A stretch of DNA of 64,000 nt from Arenicola marina (lineage: Eukaryota; Annelida; Polychaeta; Arenicolidae): NCBI GenBank assembly GCA_964019135.1, contig OZ025255.1, positions 4,464,001 through 4,528,000 on the forward strand, in the 5' to 3' direction. Below the pieces are notes generated by a model that did not search any database, was not told the origin of the DNA, and was given only the letters and a program-made list of their open reading frames with translations. Every line of letters starts with the position of its first letter. Within the stretch, counting starts at the first letter, position 1. Shown one piece after another: positions 1-12,000 of this stretch. Both the position numbers and the translations under genes were made by a program.

Positions 1-18
1 TACAATGTGTCACCGCCC

Positions 19-26
19 TGACGTCA
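19..26. promoter_or_regulatory. First of many perfect CRE-type octamers (TGACGTCA)
   Basis: TGACGTCA is the palindromic consensus cAMP-response element bound by CREB/ATF bZIP proteins. It is part of the consensus unit and recurs every 36 bp across the array (next at 55-62), lost only in units with TGGCG, CGACG, CAACG, TGTCG, TGATG, TGAAG or TGAGG. The sequence match is seen directly. Any binding or regulatory role is inference: no gene or promoter is visible nearby, and repeat DNA may be silenced or methylated at the central CpG. Confidence 0.4.
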
Positions 27-30
27 GTGC

Positions 31-38
31 TACATGTA
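31..38. repeat. Second palindrome of the unit (TACATGTA), first example
   Basis: TACATGTA is a perfect 8-bp palindrome, present in most units. Its centre lies 12 bp downstream of the centre of CTGACGTCAG and 24 bp upstream of the next one. It overlaps the variable bases at the start of the following unit. Units with TGCATGTA, TATATGTA, TACATGCA or TACATTTA lose perfect symmetry. I can assign no function. Confidence 0.8.
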
Positions 39-2472
39 CACTGTGTCACCGCCCTGACGTCAGTACTGCATGTACAACGTGTCACCGCCCCAACGTCAGT
101 ACTACATGTACAAGGTGTCACCGCCCTGTCGTCAGTACTACATGTACAAGCTGTCACCCCCCTGACGTCAGTACTACATGTACACTGTGTCACCGCCCTG
201 GCGTCAGTACTACATGTACAAGAAGTCACCGCCCTGACGTCAGTACTACATGTACACAGTGTCACCGCCCTGACGTCAGTACTACATGTACAATGTGTCA
301 CCGCCCTGACGTCAGTACTACATGTACACTGTGTCACCGCCCTGACGTCAGTACCACATGTACACTGTGTCACCGCCCTGACGTCAGTACTACATGTACA
401 ATGTGTCACCGCCCTGACGTCAGTACTACATGTACAATGTGCCACCGCCCTGACGTCAGTACTACATGTACACTGTGTCACCGCCCTGACGTCAGTACTA
501 CATGTACAATGTGCCACCGCCCTGACGTCAGTACTACATGTACATTGTGTCACCGTCCTGACGTCAGTACTACATGTACATTGTGTCACCGCCCTGACGT
601 CAGTACTACATGTACACTGTGTCACCGCCCTGACGTCAGTACTACATGTACAATGTGTCACCGCCCTGACGTCAGTACTACATGTACACTGTGTCACCGC
701 CCTGACGTCAGTACTACATGTACAAGGTGTCACCGCCCTGACGTCAGTACTACATGTACACTGTGTCACCGCCCTGACGTCAGTACTGCATGTACACTGT
801 GTCACCGCCCTGACGTCAGTACTACATGTACAATGTGTCACCGCCCTGACGTCAGTACTACATGTACAATGTGTCACCGCCCTGACGTCAGTACTACATG
901 TACACTCTGTCACCGCCCTAACGTCAGTACTACATGTACAATGCGTCACCGCCCTGACGTCAGTACTACATTTACACTGTGTCACCGCCTTGACGTCAGT
1001 ACAATATGTACAATGTGTCACCGCCCTGACGTCAGTACTACATGTACACTGTGTCACCGCCCTGACGTCAGTACTGCATGTACAACGTGTCACCGCCCCA
1101 ACGTCAGTACTACATGTACAAGGTGTCACCGCCCTGTCGTCAGTACTACATGTACAAGCTGTCACCGCCCTGACGTCAGTACTACATGTACACTGTGTCA
1201 CCGCCCTGGCGTCAGTACTACATGTACAAGAAGTCACCGCCCTGACGTCAGTACTACATGTACACAGTGTCACCGCCCTGACGTCAGTACTACATGTACA
1301 ATGTGTCGCCGCCCTGACGTCAGTACTACATGTACACTGTGTCACCGCCCTGACGTCAGTACCACATGTACACTGTGTCACCGCCCTGACGTCAGTACTA
1401 CATGTACAATGTGTTACCGCCCTGACGTCAGTACTACATGTACAATGTGTCACCGCCCTGACGTCAGTACTACATGTACACTGTGTCACCGCCCTGACGT
1501 CAGTACTACATGTACAATGTGCCACCGCCCTGACGTCAGTACTACATGTACAATGTGTCACCGCCCTGACGTCAGTACTACATGTACATTGTGTCACCGC
1601 CCTGACGTCAGTACTACATGTACACTGTGTCACCGCCCTGACGTCAGTACTACATGTACAATGTGTCACCGCCCTGACGTCAGTACTACATGTACACTGT
1701 GTCACCGCCCTGACGTCAGTACTACATGCACAATGTGTCACCGCCCTGACGTCAGTACCACATGTACACTGTGTCACCGCCCTGACGTCAGTACTACATG
1801 TACACTGTGTCACCGCCCTGACGTCAGTACCACATGTACACTGTGTCACCGCCCTGACGTCAGTACTACATGTACAATGTGTCACCGCCCTGACGTCAGT
1901 ACTACATGTACACTGTGTCACCGCCCTGACGTCAGTACTACATGTACACTGTGTCACCGCCCTGGCGTCAGTACTACATGTACAATGTGTCACCGCCCTG
2001 ACGTCAGTACTACATGTACACTGTGTCACCGCCCTGACGTCAGTACTACATGTACACTGTGTCACCGCCCTGACGTCAGTAGTACATGTACACTGTGTCA
2101 CCGCCCTGACGTCAGTACTACATGTACAAGGTGTCACCGCCCTGACGTCAGTACTACATGTACAAGTTGTCACCGCCCTGACGTCAGTACTACATGTACA
2201 CTGTGTCACCGCCCTGGCGTCAGTACTACATGTACACTGTGTCACCGCCCTGACGTCAGTACTACATGTACAAGGTGTCACAGCCCTGACGTCAGTACTA
2301 CATGTACACTGTGTCACCGCCCTGACGTCAGTACTAGATGTACACTGTGTCACCGCCCTGACGTCAGTACTACATGTACACTGTGTCACCGCCCTGACGT
2401 CAGTACTACATGTACAAGTTGTCACCGACCTGACGTCAGTACTACATGTACAAGGTGTCACCGCCCTGACGT

Positions 2473-4055
2473 CAGACTACATGTACAATGTGTCACCGCT
2501 ATGACGTCAGTACTACATGTACACTGTGTCACCGCCCTGGCGTCAGTACTACATGTACACTGTGTCACCGCCCTGACGTCAGTACTACATGTACAAGGTG
2601 TCACCGCCCTGACGTCAGTACTACATGTACAATGTGTCACCGCCCTGACGTCAGTACTACATGTACACTGTGTCACCGCCCTGACGTCAGTACTACATGT
2701 ACAATGTGTCACCGCCCTGACGTCAGTACTACATGTACACTGTGTCACCGCCCTGACGTCAGTACTACATGTACACTGTATCACCACCCTGACGTCAGTA
2801 CTACATGTACACTGTGTCACCGCCCTGACGTCAGTACTACATGTACACTGTGTCACCGCCCTGACGTCAGTACTACATGTACACTGTGTCACCGCCCTGA
2901 CGTCAGTACTACATGTACACTGTGTCACCGCCCTGGCGTCAGTACTACATGTACACTGTGTCACCGCCCTGACGTCAGTACTACATGTACAAGGTGTCAC
3001 CGCCCTGACGTCAGTACTACATGTACAAGGTGTCACCGCCCTGACGTCAGTACTACATGTACACTGTGTCACCGCCCTGACGTCAGTACTACATGTACAA
3101 TGTGTCACCGCCCTGACGTCAGTACTACATGTGCACTGTGTCACCGCCCTGACGTCAGTACTACATGTACACTGTATCACCACCCTGACGTCAGTACTAC
3201 ATGTACACTGTGTCACCGCCCTGACGTCAGTACTACATGTACAAGTTGTCACCGACCTGACGTCAGTACTACATGTACACTGTGTCACCGCCCTGACGTC
3301 AGTACTACATGTACACTGTGTCACCGCCCTGACGTCAATACTACATGTACACTCTGTCACCGCCCTGACGTCAGTGCTACATGCACACTGTGTCACCGCC
3401 CCGACGTCAGTACTACATGTACACTGTGTCACCGCCCTGACGTCAGTACTACATGTACAATGTGTCACCGCCCTGACGTCAGTACTACATGTACACTGTG
3501 TCACCGCCCTGGCGTCAGTACTACATGTACACTGTGTCACCACCCTGACGTCAGTACTACATGTACACTGTGTCACCGCCCTGACGTCAGTACTACATGT
3601 ACACTGTGTCACCGCCCTGGCGTCAGTACTACATGTACACTGTGTCACCGCCCTGGCGTCAGTACTACATGTACACTGTGTCACCGCCCTGACGTCAGTA
3701 CTACATGTAGACTGTGTCACCGCCCTGGCGTCAGTACTACATGTACACTGTGTCACCGCCCTGGCGTCAGTACTACATGTACACTGTGTCACCGCCCTGA
3801 CGTCAGTACTACATGTACACTGTGTCACAGCCCTGACGTCAGTACTACATGTACAATGTGTCACCGCCCTGACGTCAGTACTACATGTACACTGTGTCAA
3901 AGCCCTGGCGTCAGTACTACATGTACACTGTGTCACCGCCCTGACGTCAGTACTACATGTACAAGGTGTCACCGCCCCGACGTCAGTACTACATGTGCAA
4001 GATGTCACCGCCCTGATGTCAGTACTACATGTACACTGTGTCACCGCCCTGACGT
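2473..4055. repeat. Higher-order block, family a (44 units)
   Basis: It starts at a type A joint, with CAGACTAC then CCGCTATGAC, followed by a CTGTG unit with TGGCG. Its length of 1,583 bp equals 44 x 36 minus the one-base joint deletion. The same block recurs at 14,798 and 29,929 with identical length. It ends with the common tail: CACAGCCC, CAAAGCCC, AGGTG with CCCCGACG, GCAAGATG and CTGATGTCAG units. Confidence 0.9.
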
Positions 4056-6520
4056 CAGACTACATGTACAATGTGTCACCGCTGTACAATGTGTCACCGC
4101 CCTGACGTCAGTACTACATGTACAAGGTGTCACCGCCCTGGCGTCAGTACTACATGTACAATGTGTCACCGCCCTGACGTCAGTGCTACATGTACAATGT
4201 GTCACCGCCCTGACGTCAGTACTACATGTACAATGTTTCACCGCCCTGACGTCAGTACTGCATGTACAAGGTGTCACCGCCTTGACGTCAGTACTACATG
4301 TACACTGTGTCACCGCCCTGACGTCAGTACTACATGTACACTGTGTCACCGCCCCGACGTCAGTACTACATGTACACTGTGTCACCGCCCTGACGTCAGT
4401 ACTACATGTACACTGTGTCACCGCCCTGACGTCAGTACTATATGTACACTGTGTCACCGCCCTGACGTCAGTACTACATGTACACTGTGTCACCGCCCTG
4501 ACGTCAGTACTATATGTACACTGTGTCACCGCCCTGACGTCAGTACTACATGTACACTGTGTCACCGCCCTGACGTCAGTACTACATGTACACTGTGTCA
4601 CCGCCCCGACGTCAGTACTACATGTACACTGTGTCACCGCCCTGACGTCAGTACTGCATGTACACTGTGTCACCGTCCTGACGTCAGTACTACATGTACA
4701 CTGTGTCACCGCCCCGACGTCAGTACTACATGTACACTGTGTCACCGCCCTGACGTCAGTACTGCATGTACAACGTGTCACCGCCCCAACGTCAGTACTA
4801 CATGTACAAGGTGTCACCGCCCTGTCGTCAGTACTACATGTACAAGCTGTCACCGCCCTGACGTCAGTACTACATGTACAAGAAGTCACCGCCCTGACGT
4901 CAGTACTGCATGTACACAGTGTCACCGCCCTGACGTCAGTACCACATGTACACTGTGTCACCGCCCTGAAGTCAGTACTACATGTACAATGTGTCACCGC
5001 CCTGACGTCAGTACTACATGTACAATGTGCCACCGCCCTGACGTCAGTACTACATGTACACTGTGTCACCGCCCCGACGTCAGTACTACATGTACACTGT
5101 GTCACCGCCCTGACGTCAGTACTGCATGTACACTGTGTCACCGCCCTGACGTCAGTACTACATGTACACTGTGTCACCGCCCCGACGTCAGTACTACATG
5201 TACACTGTGTCACCGCCCTGACGTCAGTACTGCATGTACAACGTGTCACCGCCCCAACGTCAGTACTACATGTACAAGGTGTCACCGCCCTGTCGTCAGT
5301 ACTACATGTACAAGCTGTCACCGCCCTGACGTCAGTACTACATGTACAAGAAGTCACCGCCCTGACGTCAGTACTACATGTACACAGTGTCACCGCCCTG
5401 ACGTCAGTACCACATGTACACTGTGTCACCGCCCTGAAGTCAGTACTACATGTACAATGTGTCACCGCCCTGACGTCAGTACTACATGTACAATGTGTCA
5501 CCGCCCTGACGTCAGTACTACATGTACAATGTGCCACCGCCCTGACGTCAGTACTACATGTACAATGTGTCACCGCCCTGACGTCAGTACTACATGTACA
5601 TTGTGTCACCGCCCTGACGTCAGTACTACATGTACACTGTGTCACCGCCCTGACGTCAGTACTACATGTACAATGTGTCACCGCCCTGACGTCAGTACTA
5701 CATGTACACTGTGTCACCGCCCTGACGTCAGTACTACATGTACAATGTGTCACCGCCCTGACGTCAGTACCACATGTACACTGTGTCACCGCCCTGACGT
5801 CAGTGCTACATGTACAATGTGTCACCGCCCTGACGTCAGTACTACATGTACACTGTGTCACCGCCCTGACGTCAGTACTACATGTACAATGTGTCACCGC
5901 CCTGACGTCAGTACTACATGTACACTGTGTCACCGCCCTGACGTCAGTACTACATGTACACTGTGTCACCGCCCTGACGTCAGTACTACATGTACACTGT
6001 GTCACCGCCCTGACGTCAGTACTACATGTACAAGTTGTCACCGACCTGACGTCAGTACTACATGTACACTGTGTCACCGCCCTGGCGTCAGTACTACATG
6101 TACACTGTGTCACCGCCCTGACGTCAGTACTACATGTACACTGTGTCACCGCCCTGGCGTCAGTACTACATGTACAAGTTGTCACCGACCTGACGTCAGT
6201 ACTACATGTACACTGTGTCACCGCCCTGGCGTCAGTACTACATGTACACTGTGTCACCGCCCTGACGTCAGTACTACATGTACACTGTGTCACAGCCCTG
6301 ACGTCAGTACTACATGTACAATGTGTCACCGCCCTGACGTCAGTACTACATGTACACTGTGTCAAAGCCCTGGCGTCAGTACTACATGTACACTGTGTCA
6401 CCGCCCTGACGTCAGTACTACATGTACAAGGTGTCACCGCCCCGACGTCAGTACTACATGTGCAAGATGTCACCGCCCTGATGTCAGTACTACATGTACA
6501 CTGTGTCACCGCCCTGACGT
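4056..6520. repeat. Higher-order block, family b (69 units, one half-length)
   Basis: It opens with a type B joint in which 18 bp are missing (CCGCTGTACAATG). The family markers are an early GTGCTACATG unit and an ATGTTTCACC unit. It holds two marker cassettes with TGTCGTCAG at 4,823 and 5,291, 468 bp apart. Its length of 2,465 bp is the same as in the copies at 16,381 and 31,512. It ends with the common tail. Confidence 0.9.
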
Positions 6521-8535
6521 CAGACTACATGTACAATGTGTCACCGCTATGACGTCAGTACTACATGTACAATGTGTCACCGCCCTGACGTCAGTACTAC
6601 ATGTACACTGTGTCACCGGCCTGGCGTCAGTACTACATGTACAATGTGTCACCGCCCTGACGTCAGTACTACATGTACAATGTGTCACCGCCCTGACGTC
6701 AGTACTACATGTACAATGTGTCACCGCCCTGACGTCAGTACTGCATGTACAAGGTGTCACCGCCTTGACGTCAGTACTACATGTACACTGTGTCACCGCC
6801 CTGACGTCAGTACTACATGTACACTGTGTCACCGCCCCGACGTCAGTACTACATGTACACTGTGTCACCGCCCTGACGTCAGTACTACATGTACTCTGTG
6901 TCACCGCCCTGACGTCAGTACTATATGTACACTGTGTCACCGCCCTGACGTCAGTACTACATGTACACTGTGTCACCGCCCTGACGTCAGTACTATATGT
7001 ACACTGTGTCACCGCCCTGACGTCAGTACTAAATGTACACTGTGTCACCGCCCTGACGTCAGTACTACATGTACACTGTGTCACCGCCCCGACGTCAGTA
7101 CTACATGTACACTGTGTCACCGCCCTGACGTCAGTACTGCATGTACACTGCGTCACCGCCCTGACGTCAGTACTACATGTACACTGTGTCACCGCCCCGA
7201 CGTCAGTACTACATGTACACTGTGTCACCGCCCTGACGTCAGTACTACATGTACACTGTGTCAACGCCCTGACGTCAGTACTACATGTACACTGTGTCAC
7301 CGCCCTGACGTCAGTACTACATGTACAATGTGTCACCGCCCTGACGTCAGTACTATATGCACACTGTGTCACCGCCCTGACGTCAGTACTACATGTACAC
7401 TGTGTCACCGCCCTGACGTCAGTACTACATGTACAATGTGTCACCGCCCTGACGTCAGTACTACATGTACACTGTGTCACCGCCCTGACGTCAGTACTAC
7501 ATGTAAAATGTGTCACCGCCCTGACGTCAGTACTACATGTACACTGTGTCACCGCCCTGACGTCAGTACTACATGTACAATGTGTCACCGCCCTGACGTC
7601 AGTACTACATGTACACTGTGTCACCGCCCTGACGTCAGTACTACATGTACAAGTTGTCACCGACCTGACGTCAGTACTACATGTACACTGTGTCACCACC
7701 CTGACGTCAGTACTACATGTACACTGTGTCACCGCCTGGACGTCAGTACTACATGAACACTGTGTCACCGCCCTGGCGTCAGTACTACATGTACAATGTG
7801 TCACCGCCCTGGCGTCAGTACTACATGTACACTGTGTCACCGCCCTGGCGTCAGTACTACATGTACACTGTGTCACCGCCCTGACGTCAGTACTACATGT
7901 ACACTGTGTCACCGCCCTGACGTCAGTACTACATGTACACTGTGTCACCGCCCTGGCGTCAGTGCTACATGTACACTGTGTCACCGCCCTGGCGTCAGTA
8001 CTACATGTACAAGTTGTCACCGACCTGACGTCAGTACTACATGTACACTGTGTCACCGCCCTGGCGTCAGTACTACATGTACACTGTGTCACCGCCCTGG
8101 CGTCAGTACTACATGTACACTGTGTCACCGCCCTGGCGTCAGTACTACATGTACAAGTTGTCACCGACCTGACGTCAGTACTACATGTACACTGTGTCAC
8201 CGCCCTGGCGTCAGTACTACATGTACACTGTGTCACCGCCCTGGCGTCAGTACTACATGTACACTGTGTCACCGCCCTGACGTCAGTACTACATGTACAC
8301 TGTGTCACAGCCCTGACGTCAGTACTACATGTACAATGTGTCACCGCCCTGACGTCAGTACTACATGTACACTGTGTCAAAGCCCTGGCGTCAGTACTAC
8401 ATGTACACTGTGTCACCGCCCTGACGTCAGTACTACATGTACAAGGTGTCACCGCCCCGACGTCAGTACTACATGTGCAAGATGTCACCGCCCCGATGTC
8501 AGCACTACATGTACACTGTGTCACCGCCCTGACGT
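6521..8535. repeat. Higher-order block, family c, long form (56 units)
   Basis: It has a type A joint, and the family marker is a CACCGGCCTGG unit near the head. It also carries a TACTAAATG unit near 7,030 and a CATGAACAC unit near 7,750. The related blocks at 18,846 and 33,977 are 252 bp (seven units) shorter, with the difference lying around 7,100-7,400. The common tail is present, with a CCCCGATG variant and CAGCACTAC near 8,495-8,510. Confidence 0.88.
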
Positions 8536-9074
8536 CAGACTACATGTACAATGTGTCACCGCTATGACGTCAGTACTACATGTACAATGTGTCACCGCCC
8601 TGACGTCAGTACTACATGTACAAAGTGTCACCGCCCTGGCGTCAGTACTACATGTACAATGTGTCACCGCCCTGACGTCAGTACTACATGTACAATGTGT
8701 CACCGCCCTGACGTCAGTACTACATGTACAATGTGTCACCGCCCTGACGTCATTACTGCATGTACAAGGTGTCACCGCCTTGACGTCAGTACTACATGTA
8801 CACTGTGTCACCGCCCTGACGTCAGTACTACATGTACACTGTGTCACCGCCCCGACGTCAGTATTACATGTACACTGTGTCACCGCCCTGACGTCAGTAC
8901 TACATGTACACTGTGTCAAAGCCCTGGCGTCAGTACTACATGTACACTGTGTCACCGCCCTGACGTCAGTACTACATGTACAAGGTGTCACCGCCCCGAC
9001 GTCAGTACTACATGTGCAAGATGTCACCGCCCTGATGTCAGTACTACATGTACACTGTGTCACCGCCCTGACGT
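8536..9074. repeat. Shortest higher-order block, family d head with common tail (15 units)
   Basis: Only 539 bp separate the two joints. The head carries the family d marker GACGTCATTACTGC seen at the starts of the 20,609 and 35,740 blocks. After about ten units it passes directly into the common tail starting at the CAAAGCCC unit. It therefore looks like a family d block with its whole body deleted, leaving head plus tail. Confidence 0.85.
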
Positions 9075-12000
9075 CAGACTACATGTACAATGTGTCACCG
9101 CTATGACGTCAGTACTACATGTACAATGTGTCACCGCCCTGACGTCAGTACTACATGTACACTGTGTCACCGGCCTGGCGTCAGTACTACATGTACAATG
9201 TGTCACCGCCCTGACGTCAGTACTACATGTACAATGTGTCACCGCCCTGACGTCAGTACTACATGTACAATGTGTCACCGCCCTGACGTCAGTACTGCAT
9301 GTACAAGGTGTCACCGCCTTGACGTCAGTACTACATGTACACTGTGTCACCGCCCTGACGTCAGTACTACATGTACACTGTGTCACCGCCCCGACGTCAG
9401 TACTACATGTACACTGTGTCACCGCCCTGACGTCAGTACTATATGTACACTGTGTCACCGCCCTGACGTCAGTACTACATGTACACTGTGTCACCGCCCT
9501 GACGTCAGTACTATATGTACACTGTGTCACCGCCCTGACGTCAGTACTAAATGTACACTGTGTCACCGCCCTGACGTCAGTACTACATGTACACTGTGTC
9601 ACCGCCCCGACGTCAGTACTACATGTACACTGTGTCACCGCCCTGACGTCAGTACTGCATGTACACTGCGTCACCGCCCTGACGTCAGTACTACATGTAC
9701 ACTGTGTCACCGCCCCGACGTCAGTACTACATGTACACTGTGTCACCGCCCTGACGTCAGTACTACATGTACACTGTGTCAACGCCCTGACGTCAGTACT
9801 ACATGTACACTGTGTCACCGCCCTGACGTCAGTACTACATGTACAATGTGTCACCGCCCTGACGTCAGTACTATATGCACACTGTGTCACCGCCCTGACG
9901 TCAGTACTACATGTACACTGTGTCACCGCCCTGACGTCAGTACTACATGTACAATGTGTCACCGCCCTGACGTCAGTACTACATGTACACTGTGTCACCG
10001 CCCTGACGTCAGTACTACATGTAAAATGTGTCACCGCCCTGACGTCAGTACTACATGTACACTGTGTCACCGCCCTGACGTCAGTACTACATGTACAATG
10101 TGTCACCGCCCTGACGTCAGTACTACATGTACACTGTGTCACCGCCCTGACGTCAGTACTACATGTACAAGTTGTCACCGACCTGACGTCAGTACTACAT
10201 GTACACTGTGTCACCACCCTGACGTCAGTACTACATGTACACTGTGTCACCGCCTGGACGTCAGTACTACATGAACACTGTGTCACCGCCCTGGCGTCAG
10301 TACTACATGTACAATGTGTCACCGCCCTGGCGTCAGTACTACATGTACACTGTGTCACCGCCCTGGCGTCAGTACTACATGTACACTGTGTCACCGCCCT
10401 GACGTCAGTACTACATGTACACTGTGTCACCGCCCTGACGTCAGTACTACATGTACACTGTGTCACCGCCCTGGCGTCAGTGCTACATGTACACTGTGTC
10501 ACCGCCCTGGCGTCAGTACTACATGTACAAGTTGTCACCGACCTGACGTCAGTACTACATGTACACTGTGTCACCGCCCTGGCGTCAGTACTACATGTAC
10601 ACTGTGTCACCGCCCTGGCGTCAGTACTACATGTACACTGTGTCACCGCCCTGACGTCAGTACTATATGTACACTGTGTCACCGCCCTGACGTCAGTACT
10701 ATATGTACACTGTGTCACCGCCCTGACGTCAGTACTACATGTACACTGTGTCACCGCCCTGACGTCAGTACTACATGTACACTGTGTCACCGCCCCGATG
10801 TCAGTACTACATGTACACTGTGTCACCGCCCTGACGTCAGTACTGCATGTACACTGTGTCACCGCCCTGACGTCAGTACTACATGTACACTGTGTCACCG
10901 CCCCGACGTCAGTATTACATGTACACTGTGTCACCGCCCTGACGTCAGTACTACATGTACACTGTGTCAACGCCCTGACGTCAGTACTACATGTACACTG
11001 TGTCACCGCCCTGACGTCAGTACTACATGTACAATGTGTCACCGCCCTGACGTCAGTACTATATGCACACTGTGTCACCGCCCTGACGTCAGTACTACAT
11101 GTACACTGTGTCACCGCCCTGACGTCAGTACTACATGTACACTGTGTCACCGCCCTGACGTCAGTACTACATGTACACTGTGTCACCGCCCTGACGTCAG
11201 TACTACATGTACAATGTGTCACCGCCCTGATGTCAGTACTGCATGTACACTGTGTCACCGCCCTGATGTCAGTACTACATGTACTCTGTGTCACCGCCCT
11301 GACGTCAGTACTGTATGTACACTCTGTCACCGCCCTGACGTCAGTACTACATGTACAAGGTGTCACCGCCCTGACGTCAGTACTACATGTACAATGCGTC
11401 ACCGCCCTGATGTCAGTACTACATTTACACTGTGTCACCGCCTTGACGTCAGTACAATATGTACAATGTGTCACCGCCCTGACGTCAGTACTACATGCAC
11501 ACTGTGTCACCGCCCTGACGTCAGTACTGCATGTACAACGTGTCACCGCCCCAACGTCAGTACTACATGTACACTGTGTCACCGCCCTGGCGTCAGTACT
11601 ACATGTACAAGAAGTCACCGCCCTGACGTCAGTACTACATGTACACAGTGTCACCGCCCTGACGTCAGTACTACATGTACAATGTGTCGCCGCCCTGACG
11701 TCAGTACTACATGTACACTGTGTCACCGCCCTGACGTCAGTACCACATGTACACTGTGTCACCGCCCTGACGTCAGTACTACATGTACAATGTGTCACCG
11801 CCCTGACGTCAGTACTACATGTACAATGTGCCACCGCCCTGACGTCAGTACTACATGTACACTGTGTCACCGCCCTGACGTCAGTACTACATGTACAATG
11901 TGCCACCGCCCTGACGTCAGTACTACATGTACAATGTGTCACCCTCCTGACGTCAGTACTACATGTACATTGTGTCACCGCCCTGACGTCAGTACTACAT

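Larger units (their letters stand above)
1..2472. repeat. Partial higher-order block, left edge of window (about 69 units)
   Basis: This block enters from the left and ends at the joint at 2473. It contains two copies of a marker cassette whose TGTCGTCAG unit starts at 127 and 1135, exactly 1,008 bp (28 units) apart, so about 1-1,000 is tandemly duplicated. From about 921 on, it matches 13,246-14,797 and the matching part of the 15.1-kb repeat. Its end lacks the common tail module and instead has an AGTTG...CCGACC unit followed by an AGGTG unit. Confidence 0.85.
921..7100. repeat. Older partial copy of the same block order (offset 12,325 bp)
   Basis: From about 921 to about 7,100 the joints and variants line up with 13,246 to about 19,430 at offset 12,325. 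I saw at least four single-base differences: 1,415 T/C, 2,082 G/C, 4,676 T/C and 5,236 G/A. The right border is approximate, near the seven-unit length difference in family c. Confidence 0.85.

Noticed and set aside
5-4105. Giant multihaem cytochrome-like protein with CXXCH every 12 residues
   Set aside because: The frame changes at every block joint, the other forward frame and the reverse strand are equally open, there is no signal peptide or non-repeat domain, and changes hit all codon positions alike. The motif is a by-product of the 36-bp unit.
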